Both the position numbers and the translations under genes were made by a program. This document shows positions 16,400 to 24,278 of a stretch of DNA of 64,000 nt, in pieces. Each line of letters begins with the position of its first letter. Positions within the stretch are counted from its first letter, which is position 1. The notes beneath the pieces were generated by a model. That model saw nothing but the letters and a program-made list of their open reading frames with translations. It did no database searches and had not been told where the DNA came from. This DNA is from Geminicoccus harenae (GTDB lineage: Bacteria > Pseudomonadota > Alphaproteobacteria > Geminicoccales > Geminicoccaceae): assembly GCF_019800005.1 (NCBI RefSeq), contig NZ_JABGCL010000011.1, positions 124,001 to 188,000 on the forward strand. The letters are read 5' to 3'.

Positions 16400-16434
16400 C
16401 GGGCCTGGAAGGGCCTCCAGCCCTCCCAGGCCCG
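16400..16434. terminator. Hairpin between convergent esterase and VWA genes
   Basis: CGGGCCTGG (16400-16408) pairs with CCAGGCCCG (16426-16434), and the interior AGGG/CCCT pairs again, so a long interrupted stem fills nearly all of the 45 bases between two converging stop codons. It is a probable bidirectional transcription end. Confidence 0.6.
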
Positions 16435-16442
16435 GCATCGGC

Positions 16443-17069
16443 TCAGCGGCCGGCCGCCTGCTCCCGCTCTGCCTCGGTGAACGCTGCGATGTCGCCGCAC
16501 TCGGCGTAGCGCTCCGCCCGGGCAGCCAGGACATCCAGGCTCGCCGCCAGATGCCCCGAGGCCGTGTTCAGCGTGACGCCGGCCGCCACCCCGACCGAGG
16601 CGGCCTGGCTGAAGGCATCGAAGTCGGCGCCCAGGAACACCACGTCCCAGCCGCGCTTGCGACAGCGCGCCAGCGCCATCTTGGCGCCCTTCTGGGTCAG
16701 CTCGGTGCTGGCATTCTCCTCGCCATCGGTCATGACGACGATCGAGGTGCGCTCGGCCCCGGCGAGTTCGGCCCGACGGACCAGCCGGCCGACCGCGTCG
16801 AACAGAGGCGTGTTGCCGCGCGGCTCCGCCTCCTGCCCGGTCAGCGGCAGCCAGTTCGCCGCCAGGACCCCGTCGCGCGGCACCTCGAACTGCAGCCCGT
16901 CCAGGCCGTCGAAGGTCGCCACGGTCAGCCGGACGCTGCCCCACTTGGCGAGCTTGGCTGCATAGCCGTTGACCGCACCCAGCGCCTCGACCCAGCGATG
17001 TGCCATCGAGCCCGAGCGGTCCAGCAGGATATAGGCGTTCAGTTCAGTATTCTTGTTCACCCGAATCAT
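16443..17069 (-). CDS. von Willebrand factor A domain protein
   Basis: 208 residues made almost entirely of one VWA domain. The metal-ion-dependent adhesion site is intact: DRSGSM near residue 16 (D-x-S-x-S), Thr in 'PRGNTPLFDAVGRL' and Asp in 'IVVMTDGEEN'. No signal peptide or membrane segment is present, so it is probably cytosolic. Short stand-alone VWA proteins of this kind are widespread and mostly uncharacterised. I start at 17069 (MIRVNKNTELNAYILLDRSGSM) because domain homology begins there; the ribosome-binding site is poor. It lies 183 bases downstream of the ABC-transporter operon on the same strand and may or may not be part of it. Confidence 0.8.
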   Translation of the reverse strand: MIRVNKNTELNAYILLDRSGSMAHRWVEALGAVNGYAAKLAKWGSVRLTVATFDGLDGLQFEVPRDGVLAANWLPLTGQEAEPRGNTPLFDAVGRLVRRAELAGAERTSIVVMTDGEENASTELTQKGAKMALARCRKRGWDVVFLGADFDAFSQAASVGVAAGVTLNTASGHLAASLDVLAARAERYAECGDIAAFTEAEREQAAGR

Positions 17070-17252
17070 TCCATGGAAGAATTCACGACCGACATTCACG
17101 ACGACATCATGTTGGGACGAGCTTGGCGGGCCTCCTGATCGTGGAGGAGCAAGTTCGCTCCAGGTCGACGGGATCGTCCATGGCAATCGGTGCTGGGGCG
17201 CACCGGAGGGCGCAGAAGAATGCGCCAGCCTATGTCCCTGGCGGGGATTGGC

Positions 17253-18326
17253 TCAGGCGAGCGCCGGTGCGGCGTCGTCCTCGCCGTCGAAGACGTGGCG
17301 GGATTCGACCGGGAAGGCGAGCCGCACCTGGTCGCCCGACGCCATGGCCCAGTGCGTGCCCGTGCGGGTCTTGAGCTCGATGCCACCGACATCGATTGTG
17401 ATGACGTCGACGTCGCCCTCCATCTCCACCAGCACCACCCGGCCGGGAATTGACGCATCCTCGCCGCCGATCCGGACATGCTCGGGCCGGATGCCGAAGG
17501 TGACCCGCCTGCCCGGCTCCGGCAGGGCCTGGCGCACCTCGATGGTCGGCTGGCCCTCGACCTCGAAGCGCAGGCGATGGCGGTCCACCGTCACGGACGG
17601 GATGAAGTTCATGGCCGGCTGGCCGAGAAAGCCGGCAACGAACCGGTTCCTCGGCCGGTGCCACAGTTCCTCGACCGAGCCGATCTGCTGCAGGTCGCCG
17701 AAATTCATCACCGCGACCCGGTCGCACAGGGCCACGGCCTCTTCCTGGTCGTGGGTAACGTAGATCGAGGTGGCGCCGATCGCGTCGTGGATGTGGCGGA
17801 TGCGCGCGCGTAGGCGGACGCGGGCATGGCGGTCCATGTGCGAGAGCGGCTCGTCGAGCAGCAGCACACTCGGATCGCGGACGAGGGCGCGGGCCAGCGA
17901 GACGCGCTGCTGCTGGCCGCCGGACAGCTCGTAGGGCTTGCGGTCGAGCACGTCCTCGACCTCCATGAGCTTCGCCATCTTCTGGACGCGCGGGGCCATC
18001 TCGGCCCGCGGCATGCCGCGGGCCTCCAGCGGGAAGGCGATGTTCTCGCGCACGGTCAGCGGCTGGTAGAGGGCATAGTTCTCGAAGCCCATGCCGATGC
18101 CGCGGTCCTTGGGCGAGAGCTCGTTCACCACCACCCCGTCGAAGCGCAGCTCGCCCGACGTGATGTCCTCCAGGCCTGCGATCATCCGGAGCGTCGAGCT
18201 CTTGCCGCATCCCGAGGGACCCAGGATGCCCATGAACTCGCCCTTGGCCACCTCGAAGCTGATGCCCTTGACCGCGTCTACGCCACCATAGCTCTTGCGC
18301 ACGTCGTGCAGCGACACCGACTTCAC
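17253..18326 (-). CDS. ABC transporter ATPase 2 (MalK/UgpC type)
   Basis: 357 residues. Walker A GPSGCGKSS, Q-loop replaced by 'MGFENYALYQPLTV', signature LSGGQQQRVSLARAL, Walker B VLLLDEPLSHMD and H-loop 'YVTHDQEEA' are all present, followed by a TOBE domain (from ~240; 'FGIRPEHVRIGG'). I use a GTG start at 18326, four bases after the previous stop with GAGG upstream; no ATG fits. With its partner at 18331 it forms a heterodimeric motor, the arrangement seen in GlpST-type glycerol importers. Both ATPases have F-E-N in the Q-loop position rather than the usual F-Q-x; in this protein it reads GFENYALY. Confidence 0.88.
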   Translation of the reverse strand: MKSVSLHDVRKSYGGVDAVKGISFEVAKGEFMGILGPSGCGKSSTLRMIAGLEDITSGELRFDGVVVNELSPKDRGIGMGFENYALYQPLTVRENIAFPLEARGMPRAEMAPRVQKMAKLMEVEDVLDRKPYELSGGQQQRVSLARALVRDPSVLLLDEPLSHMDRHARVRLRARIRHIHDAIGATSIYVTHDQEEAVALCDRVAVMNFGDLQQIGSVEELWHRPRNRFVAGFLGQPAMNFIPSVTVDRHRLRFEVEGQPTIEVRQALPEPGRRVTFGIRPEHVRIGGEDASIPGRVVLVEMEGDVDVITIDVGGIELKTRTGTHWAMASGDQVRLAFPVESRHVFDGEDDAAPALA

Positions 18327-18330
18327 GGGC

Positions 18331-19440
18331 TCATACCTCGCCGAGCTCGAAGGACTTGCGGAACAGGAACAGCCGGTCGGCCGCAAAGCCGATGGGCACG
18401 GGCTCGCCCGCCCGCGCGTCGATGCGGCCCGGCACCTGCGCCTGGATGATCCGGTCATGGCCCAGGCTGAAGCTGAGCAGCGACGCCTCGGCACTGTGCT
18501 CGATCGCGTAGATCGGCAGGCGGATCGCGCCGCGGTCGTCGGGTGCGATCCGGAGGTCGCCCGGCCGGCAGCCGAGCCGCACCGTGCCCTCGCCGCCGAT
18601 CCGGTCGATGGCGGCGTTCTCCGGCAGGTCGATCACGATCGGCACCGGCGCGTCCTCGACCTCGAAGCGCAGCCGGTCGCCGGCACGGGCGACGCGCCCG
18701 TCGATCAGGTTCATCGGCGGGTCGCCCACCAGCGCCGCCACGAAGTCGGTGGCCGGGGCGTGGTAGATCTCCTTGGGCGTGCCGATCTGCTCGATCCGGC
18801 CCTGGCGCAGGATCAGGATGCGGTCGGAGAGCGACAGCGCCTCGCGGAAGTCATGGGTGACGTAGAGCGTGGTGGCGCCGATCTCGACGGCCAGCTGCTT
18901 CAGCCGGGTGCGGGTCTGGAACTTCAGCTTGGCGTCCAGGTGCGCCAGCGGCTCGTCCAGCAGGAACACGTTGGGCTCGCGGACCATGGCGCGGGCGAGC
19001 GAGACACGCTGGCGCTGGCCGCCGGAGAGCTGGCCCGGCAGGCGGTCGAGATAGGGCTCGATGCCGAGGATGGTGGCGACGTGGGTGACCTTGGCCCGCT
19101 CCTCCGTCGGCGACAGCCGGCGGGGGCGCGTGGGTGCCCGCAGCGGGAAGGCGATGTTCTCGTAGACCTTCATCTGCGGGTAGAGGCTGTAGTTCTCGAA
19201 CGCCATGGCGACGTTGCGGTCCTGGATCGGCCGCTTCGTCACGTCGTGGCCGTCGATCAGGACCCGGCCCCGGTCGGGCTGGACGATGCCGGCGACCGAC
19301 TTGAGCAGCGTCGACTTGCCCGCCCCCGACGCCCCCAGGATCGAGAAGAACTCGCCGCGCGTGCAGGCAAACGAGACGTCGTCCACGGCCAGTGTGCGGC
19401 CGTAATGCTTGGTGATGCCCTGCAGTTGCAGCTTGTCCAT
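18331..19440 (-). CDS. ABC transporter ATPase 1 (MalK/UgpC type)
   Basis: 369 residues: Walker A GASGAGKST, 'MAFENYSLYPQMKV' in the Q-loop region (Glu where most ATPases have Gln), signature LSGGQRQRVSLARAM, Walker B VFLLDEPLAHLD, H-loop 'YVTHDFREA', then a TOBE domain. Start at 19440 overlaps the stop of the small membrane gene (TGATG). It is about 40% identical by eye in the core to the next ATPase, so the pair probably arose by duplication and works as a heterodimer. The Gln-to-Glu change shared by both deserves note. The transporter imports a small polyol, sugar or related compound. Confidence 0.88.
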   Translation of the reverse strand: MDKLQLQGITKHYGRTLAVDDVSFACTRGEFFSILGASGAGKSTLLKSVAGIVQPDRGRVLIDGHDVTKRPIQDRNVAMAFENYSLYPQMKVYENIAFPLRAPTRPRRLSPTEERAKVTHVATILGIEPYLDRLPGQLSGGQRQRVSLARAMVREPNVFLLDEPLAHLDAKLKFQTRTRLKQLAVEIGATTLYVTHDFREALSLSDRILILRQGRIEQIGTPKEIYHAPATDFVAALVGDPPMNLIDGRVARAGDRLRFEVEDAPVPIVIDLPENAAIDRIGGEGTVRLGCRPGDLRIAPDDRGAIRLPIYAIEHSAEASLLSFSLGHDRIIQAQVPGRIDARAGEPVPIGFAADRLFLFRKSFELGEV

Positions 19441-19631
19441 CACCGGCCTCCCACGGGCGCCGCGTCGAACGGGTAGAGACGCTTCAGCACGACCATGGTC
19501 ACGACCAGGCCCAGGATCGCGACTGCGCAGCCGATCCACATCGATGCCACGGGCTCGAGGAAGCGCAGCCAGAGGAGGTTGATCGCGACCCAGACCATGA
19601 AGCCCCAGAACATTCGGGTACCCCAATCCAT
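19440..19631 (-). CDS. Small two-helix membrane protein of the ABC operon
   Basis: 63 residues, mostly two transmembrane helices (MFWGFMVWVAINLLWLRFL and 'MWIGCAVAILGLVVTMVVL') with a short basic C-terminus. It sits between permease 2 (4 bases upstream) and ATPase 1 (TGATG overlap), so it is a real, translated member of the operon. I do not recognise the family. The glycerol-type transporters with two different ATPases also carry a small membrane protein gene, of a different sequence, so an accessory subunit role is plausible. Confidence 0.7.
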   Translation of the reverse strand: MDWGTRMFWGFMVWVAINLLWLRFLEPVASMWIGCAVAILGLVVTMVVLKRLYPFDAAPVGGR

Positions 19632-19635
19632 CGCC

Positions 19636-20448
19636 TCACCTCTTGACCGCGCCGAAGGTGAGCCCCCGGACGATGTATTTTTGCAGGTAGATCGAGAAGA
19701 CCAGCATGGGCGCGATCGCGATGAGCGCTGCCGCGGACATCGGCCCCCACTGGATGCCGGTCATGGTCCAGAACTGCTCGATGCCGGCCGTGACCGTGCG
19801 CGACGCATCGGTGCGGGTCAGCACGAAGGCGAACAGGAACTCGTTCCAGCTGAACATCAGGCTGAACGAGGTCACCACCGCGATCGGCGGCTTGAGCAGC
19901 GGGAAGATGATCTTGCGGAAGATCTGCGGCCGGCTATAGCCGTCGATCATCGCCGAGTACTCGATGTTCGGGTCGATTTCCTTGAAGAAGCCGTAGAGCA
20001 CGAAGGTGCAGAACGAGAAGTTGAAGAAGGCGTGGGCCAGGATCACGCCCATATGGGTGTTGAGCAGGCCGAACTGGCGAAAGATCAGGTAGTAGGGCAC
20101 CACGATCGCGGCCGCCGGCATCATCCGGGTCGAGAGGATCATGAACAGGAGATGGCCGCGCGAGGTCTCGTAGCGGGCGAAGCTGTAGGCGGCCGGCACC
20201 GAGACCAGCAGCACCAGGATCGTACTGCCGACCGCCACGATCACGCTGTTCAGGAGCAGCGGGCCGAGATTGGCCGAGCGCCAGGCGGTCGGATAATGCT
20301 CGAAGGTCGGCTCGAAGAAGAACGCCGGCGGCACCGCCTGGGCCAGCTCGTTCGGCTTCAGGCTGAGGTTGAGCATCCACAGGATCGGGAACAGGCAAGC
20401 ACCGACCAGCAGCACGATGCCGACCCAGAACAGGAGGTTGCGTGCCAT
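19636..20448 (-). CDS. ABC transporter permease 2 (MalG/UgpE type)
   Basis: 270 residues with six membrane helices. The EAA-loop that docks onto the ATPase is visible as 'EYSAMIDGYSRPQIFRKIIFPLLKP' around residues 165-190. N-terminus 'FWVGIVLLVGACLFPILWML' and 'NSVIVAVGSTILVLLVSVPAAYSFAR' are standard for carbohydrate-uptake transporter (CUT1) inner-membrane subunits. It starts one base after the stop of permease 1. Confidence 0.9.
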   Translation of the reverse strand: MARNLLFWVGIVLLVGACLFPILWMLNLSLKPNELAQAVPPAFFFEPTFEHYPTAWRSANLGPLLLNSVIVAVGSTILVLLVSVPAAYSFARYETSRGHLLFMILSTRMMPAAAIVVPYYLIFRQFGLLNTHMGVILAHAFFNFSFCTFVLYGFFKEIDPNIEYSAMIDGYSRPQIFRKIIFPLLKPPIAVVTSFSLMFSWNEFLFAFVLTRTDASRTVTAGIEQFWTMTGIQWGPMSAAALIAIAPMLVFSIYLQKYIVRGLTFGAVKR

Positions 20449-20449
20449 C

Positions 20450-21406
20450 TCAGTTCGCCCGGATCGCTTTGATGAGCTGCTGGAACAGGAGATTGGTGAG
20501 CACCAGCACGATGAGCAGGACCAGCACCGACATGGCGGTGGCGCGGCCGAGATCGAAATACTGGAAGCCTTCGCGGAAGATCAGCCAGTTGATCGTCTCG
20601 GTCGAGGTGCCGGGCCCGCCGCGGGTGGTGCCGTAGAGGATGTCGTAGACGCGGAACGCTTCCACCATCCGCAGCATGGCGACGATCAGCAGCACCGGCT
20701 TGATCATCGGCAGGGTCAGGCGGCGGAAGGTGAACCAGGCGGACGCGCCGTCGATCTTCGCCGCCTCGAACGGCTCCTTGGGCAGGCCGCGCAGGGCGGC
20801 GAACACCACGAAGATGACGAGCGGCGTCCACTGCCAGACATCGATCGCGATCACCGAGTAAAGCGCGATCGAGCTGTCGGCCAGGAACTCGACCCGTGGC
20901 AGGCCTATGGCCTGGAGCACGTAGTTGATGACGCCGTAGTCGGAATTATAGAGGTGCCGCCATGCGAGCGAAGTCGCGAACGGCGCTGCCACCAGCGGCA
21001 GGATGCACAGGCCGCGGATCACCGTCTGGCCGCGGAACTCGCGATTGAGGAACAGGGCGATCAGCGTGCCGAGCACCAGCTCGACGCCCACCGCGATCAC
21101 CACGAACTTCACGGTGGTCAGGAAGGCCGACCAGAAGGCCGCGTCGTTGACCACCCAGCGCCAGTTCTCGAGCCCGGCGAAGGTGGCGGGCCTGGGCAGG
21201 ATGTATTTCTGGAACGAGGTCACCACCGCGAACACGGTAGGATAGATGACCAGCGCCACCATGAAGATCAGCGCCGGCACCAGCAGGAGCCATTTGAAGA
21301 TGGCATCGTCCTCGACCATGCCGCGCCAGGACCAGCGCGAGCGTGCGGGCGCCATCGCTTCCTTGGCGTCGGTCGGAACGGTGCTGACGGACGGTCGAGC
21401 CTGCAT
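20450..21406 (-). CDS. ABC transporter permease 1 (MalF/UgpA type)
   Basis: 318 residues, six membrane helices after a cytoplasmic N-terminal extension of ~35 residues. The EAA-loop reads 'EPFEAAKIDGASAWFTFRRLTLPMIKP' near residues 230-255. Together with the next gene it forms the channel of the CUT1-type importer whose binding protein lies 72 bases upstream. Confidence 0.9.
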   Translation of the reverse strand: MQARPSVSTVPTDAKEAMAPARSRWSWRGMVEDDAIFKWLLLVPALIFMVALVIYPTVFAVVTSFQKYILPRPATFAGLENWRWVVNDAAFWSAFLTTVKFVVIAVGVELVLGTLIALFLNREFRGQTVIRGLCILPLVAAPFATSLAWRHLYNSDYGVINYVLQAIGLPRVEFLADSSIALYSVIAIDVWQWTPLVIFVVFAALRGLPKEPFEAAKIDGASAWFTFRRLTLPMIKPVLLIVAMLRMVEAFRVYDILYGTTRGGPGTSTETINWLIFREGFQYFDLGRATAMSVLVLLIVLVLTNLLFQQLIKAIRAN

Positions 21407-21478
21407 CGGCTGCCGGTCTCCCAGGGATGCCGGGGGTAGCGTGGCGGGGAGGCGCGGACGCCTCCCCGTTCCTAAGGG

Positions 21479-23014
21479 TCAGCTTTCCAGGATCTTCGCG
21501 TTGCCGCTGCGGCCCTGGATGTCGACGATCTTGGCGGCGAGTTCCTGGAGCGCCGGCTCGACCTCGGCCTCCTTGTTCACGATCTTCGCGCAGGCGATCG
21601 CGAGTTCGGAGTAGATCTTGCCCATGGCCGTCGAGGTGAAGTGGCCCTTCTTCGCGACGTCGTAGGTCCAGGCCATGGTGTCCAGGTCGTTCTGGGCATA
21701 GGCGCCGTTGGTCAGGCGCCGCTCCTCCGTCTGGAAGAACGGGTCCAGCACCACGTCGCGCCGGCAGGGATTCCCGCCGCCCAGCGCATAGGCCATCTGG
21801 CCCTCATACGAGGTCAGGTACTTCACGAACCAGTAGGCGCCCTCGGGATTGTTGGCATTGTGCGCCACCCCGATGCCGTAGGCACCGGTATAGGGCCGCC
21901 CGCCCGGCACGGTCGCCACCTTGGCGCGGGTGCCCGGGAACTTGGTCTCGACCGAGGCGGTGACTGGCCAGAGATTGTTGAACATGAACGGCACCATCGC
22001 GACCTGGCCCTCGGCCATCGCATTGGCGGCCTCGGGGAAGTCCCAGGACATCGCCGCCGGCGGCGCCGACTTCAGCAGCTCCAGGTAGGTCTGGGCGGCC
22101 ACGATGCTGATCCGGTCGGGGATCGTGATCTCGTAGCCTTCCAGCACGCCCTTCACGTCGTAGATCGAGCGGAACCAGTCGCCGCCCATGCCCCAGATGA
22201 TGGCGCTGAACTCGTCGTTGATCTGCTCGTTGCGGCCGGCCATCAGCGCCACGCCGTAGAGGTCCTTCTCCAAGGGCTTGCCGGCCGCGTTCTCGCCGGC
22301 CTTGCGGGTGAAGAAGGCGGCGACGTCGATGAGCTGGGGGAAGGTGGTCGGCACGGTAAGCGGATAGCCGTACTTCTCGGCGAACGCCTTGCGCTCTTCC
22401 GGGTGTTCCAGCAGGTCGGCCCGGTAATGCAGGCCCTGGGTATAGTTGTTGTAGGGGATCGAGTAGGGCTGGTTCTCGTAGGTCATCATGGTCATCAAGC
22501 CGGCGTAGAACGGCTTGAGATATTCGGCCATGCCGTCGACGCCCTCGGAGTCGTACTCCGTGGCCAGCTCGTAGAGCGGCTTCACGAAGCCGTTGGCCGC
22601 CCATTCCGGCACATAGGCCGCTTCCATCGACAGCACGTCGTAGCCGCCCGTATCGCCCAGCAGCTCGACCTGCTGCTTGGCGTACATGACGTTGGTCGAC
22701 ATGCCGACCACCTCGACCTCGACCCCGGTCTTCTCGGTGAACTTCGGGATCATCGCGGTCTTGAGATAGTCGGACCAGAAGCCCGACTCGACCACGACCG
22801 TGATCTTGTCCTTGTTCGTGACCTCGGGGATCTTGGACAGGTTGAACTTGTCCGGATTGGCCGCGACCATCTCGGCCACGATTTTGTCCGCATCCTCGCT
22901 CTGGGCGAAGGCGGGCAGGCCGAAGCCGGCCACCGCCGACAGGCCGGTGGCATAGGCGGCGCTGGTGCGCCAGGCGTCACGACGCGTGAAGCCGCGCCGG
23001 AGGATTCCGGTCAT
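21479..23014 (-). CDS. Extracellular solute-binding protein of the GlpV/UgpB-like importer
   Basis: 511 residues, long for a CUT1 binding protein but close to the glycerol-type proteins. The N-terminus MTGILRRGFTRRDAWRTS followed by a hydrophobic stretch to 'PAFAQS' looks like a twin-arginine signal. The mature part has the family features 'ITVVVESGFWSDYLKTAMIPKFTEKTGVEVEVV', 'YDVLSMEAAYVPEWAANG' and 'YTGAYGIGVAHNANNPEGAYWFVKYLTS'. GGGAGG lies before the ATG. A hairpin at 23074-23097 precedes the gene, which may raise its expression over that of upstream genes. Ligand unknown; neighbours (amidohydrolase, glyoxalase, GlcD) suggest a polyol or hydroxy-acid-related compound. Confidence 0.88.
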   Translation of the reverse strand: MTGILRRGFTRRDAWRTSAAYATGLSAVAGFGLPAFAQSEDADKIVAEMVAANPDKFNLSKIPEVTNKDKITVVVESGFWSDYLKTAMIPKFTEKTGVEVEVVGMSTNVMYAKQQVELLGDTGGYDVLSMEAAYVPEWAANGFVKPLYELATEYDSEGVDGMAEYLKPFYAGLMTMMTYENQPYSIPYNNYTQGLHYRADLLEHPEERKAFAEKYGYPLTVPTTFPQLIDVAAFFTRKAGENAAGKPLEKDLYGVALMAGRNEQINDEFSAIIWGMGGDWFRSIYDVKGVLEGYEITIPDRISIVAAQTYLELLKSAPPAAMSWDFPEAANAMAEGQVAMVPFMFNNLWPVTASVETKFPGTRAKVATVPGGRPYTGAYGIGVAHNANNPEGAYWFVKYLTSYEGQMAYALGGGNPCRRDVVLDPFFQTEERRLTNGAYAQNDLDTMAWTYDVAKKGHFTSTAMGKIYSELAIACAKIVNKEAEVEPALQELAAKIVDIQGRSGNAKILES

Positions 23015-23073
23015 CTCTTACCTCCCTGGTCGGAACATTCTCGACGATGTTCTCGACGGCCATGGCGAAAAGA

Positions 23074-23097
23074 GGCCGGACCCCTCGGGGCCCGGCC
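23074..23097. terminator. Intra-operon hairpin before the binding-protein gene
   Basis: GGCCGG at 23074-23079 pairs with CCGGCC at 23092-23097, and CCCC/GGGG pair inside, with one mismatch. It lies 8 bases after the glyoxalase stop and about 60 bases before the binding-protein start, where processing or partial termination commonly adjusts the ratio of binding protein to the rest. A tandem TCTCGACG duplication lies just beside it. Confidence 0.5.
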
Positions 23098-23104
23098 GGG
23101 CGCG

Positions 23105-23515
23105 TCAACCGCGCGTGTCGAGGTCGATCAGCTCGATCTTGTAGCCGTCCGGATCCTCGACGAAGGCGATGTGCGTGGTGCCATGCTTCATCGGTCCGGG
23201 CGGCCGCGGGATCTTCGCACCCGCCTTTTCCAGCTCCTTGCAGATCCCGTGAATGTCGCGGACGCCGAGCGCGATGTGGCCGTAGCCATTGCCCAGGTCG
23301 TAGGGCTCGGTCTGGTCCCAGTTATGGGTCAGCTCGACCACCGCATGGGTCTCTTCCGGGCCGTAGCCGACGAAGGCCAGCGTGAACTTGCCTTCGGGGA
23401 AGTCCATCTTGCGCAGGAGCTGCATGCCGAGCAGGCGCGTGTAGAAGTCCAGCGACTTGTCGAGGTCCTTCACCCGGACCATCGTGTGCATCATCTGAAA
23501 CTTGTTGTCAGCCAT
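23105..23515 (-). CDS. Glyoxalase I-like lactoylglutathione lyase
   Basis: 136 residues, one VOC module pair with the metal ligands of glyoxalase I: His in 'MMHTMVRVKDLDKSLDFYTRLLG', Glu in 'AVVELTHNW', His in 'GHIALGV' and Glu in 'GYKIELIDL'. The conserved 'NWD-x-x-x-YDLGNGYGHIA' block is the usual GloA signature, so Ni/Zn-dependent isomerisation of the methylglyoxal-glutathione adduct is expected. It overlaps the DUF59 gene by 8 bases and precedes the binding protein by 90. Embedding gloA in an uptake/catabolic operon suggests that methylglyoxal or a similar 2-oxoaldehyde arises from the imported substrate. Confidence 0.88.
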   Translation of the reverse strand: MADNKFQMMHTMVRVKDLDKSLDFYTRLLGMQLLRKMDFPEGKFTLAFVGYGPEETHAVVELTHNWDQTEPYDLGNGYGHIALGVRDIHGICKELEKAGAKIPRPPGPMKHGTTHIAFVEDPDGYKIELIDLDTRG

Positions 23516-24278
23516 GGGCGTCCCGTTTCCCTTCCAGGATCGTGCCGGTACCCGGACGGGCGCCGGCATAGCGCGCCTCCAGGTAGATGCGGCACATCTC
23601 GGCATTGGCCTCGGCAGCACCGCGCACCCGGCGGATCTCGCGCAGGTGCTGCGTGTACCGTTCCACAACCACTGCGTCACCCGCCAACGTGGTGAACGCC
23701 GGCGCATCCGGCGTGACCGGGCCGCCATCCACCAGCCGGGCGGTCAGGTAGCGCATCGCCAGGGGCCTGAGCTCGCCGGTTCCATGCGCCAGCTCGCGCA
23801 GCCCGCCCAGGGTCAGCGCCAGCGCGCCTTCGACGCCCCGCTCGGCCGCCAGCGCCCGCAGGAGGCCGGCCTGCCGGCCGAGAAAGGCCTTCTCGCGGAA
23901 CAGGCGGCGGATCTCGGAAAGGTCGGTGGTGGCCTCGCCCGCGAACACCTCATCGAAGCGGGCGTTGCGGGCCACACCCTCGTTGATCTTGCGCGCGGCG
24001 AAATGGTCGACCAGGCGGATCCTGACCTCCTTCACCCAGCCGAGCTGCTCGATCGCGGCCTTCATGTCGACTGCCATGAGGAAGGCGAAGTTGGCCGAGC
24101 ACCAGAAGGTCGGCAGGCGGAAGGCCACGTCGACCACCCCGCCCTCGACGGTCACGCTCTCGATGAAGCCCATCGAGGTGACGGACTGGTCGAGCTCCGG
24201 GTCCAGCACCTCGTCGAGCCGCGCCATGACCTCGACCTTCTCGGCCGTGTCGATGACCGGCAGCTCAAGCGGCGACAT
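23508..24278 (-). CDS. DUF59/MIP18-type iron-sulfur assembly protein with C-terminal extension
   Basis: 256 residues. Residues ~12-100 form a MIP18/DUF59 domain ('LDEVLDPELDQSVTSMGFIESVTV', then 'FRLPTFWCSANFAFLMAVDMKAAI'), with the single conserved Cys in the T-x-x-C position used by PaaD/SufT-like Fe-S factors. The remaining ~150 residues are helical and rich in Arg, Ala and Leu, without a recognised domain. DUF59 proteins beside a metal-dependent amidohydrolase also occur in propane/acetone monooxygenase loci, where they are thought to aid metal-centre maturation. Here no monooxygenase is present. It overlaps both neighbours (14 and 8 bases), so it is firmly within the operon. Confidence 0.75.
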   Translation of the reverse strand: MSPLELPVIDTAEKVEVMARLDEVLDPELDQSVTSMGFIESVTVEGGVVDVAFRLPTFWCSANFAFLMAVDMKAAIEQLGWVKEVRIRLVDHFAARKINEGVARNARFDEVFAGEATTDLSEIRRLFREKAFLGRQAGLLRALAAERGVEGALALTLGGLRELAHGTGELRPLAMRYLTARLVDGGPVTPDAPAFTTLAGDAVVVERYTQHLREIRRVRGAAEANAEMCRIYLEARYAGARPGTGTILEGKRDAHG

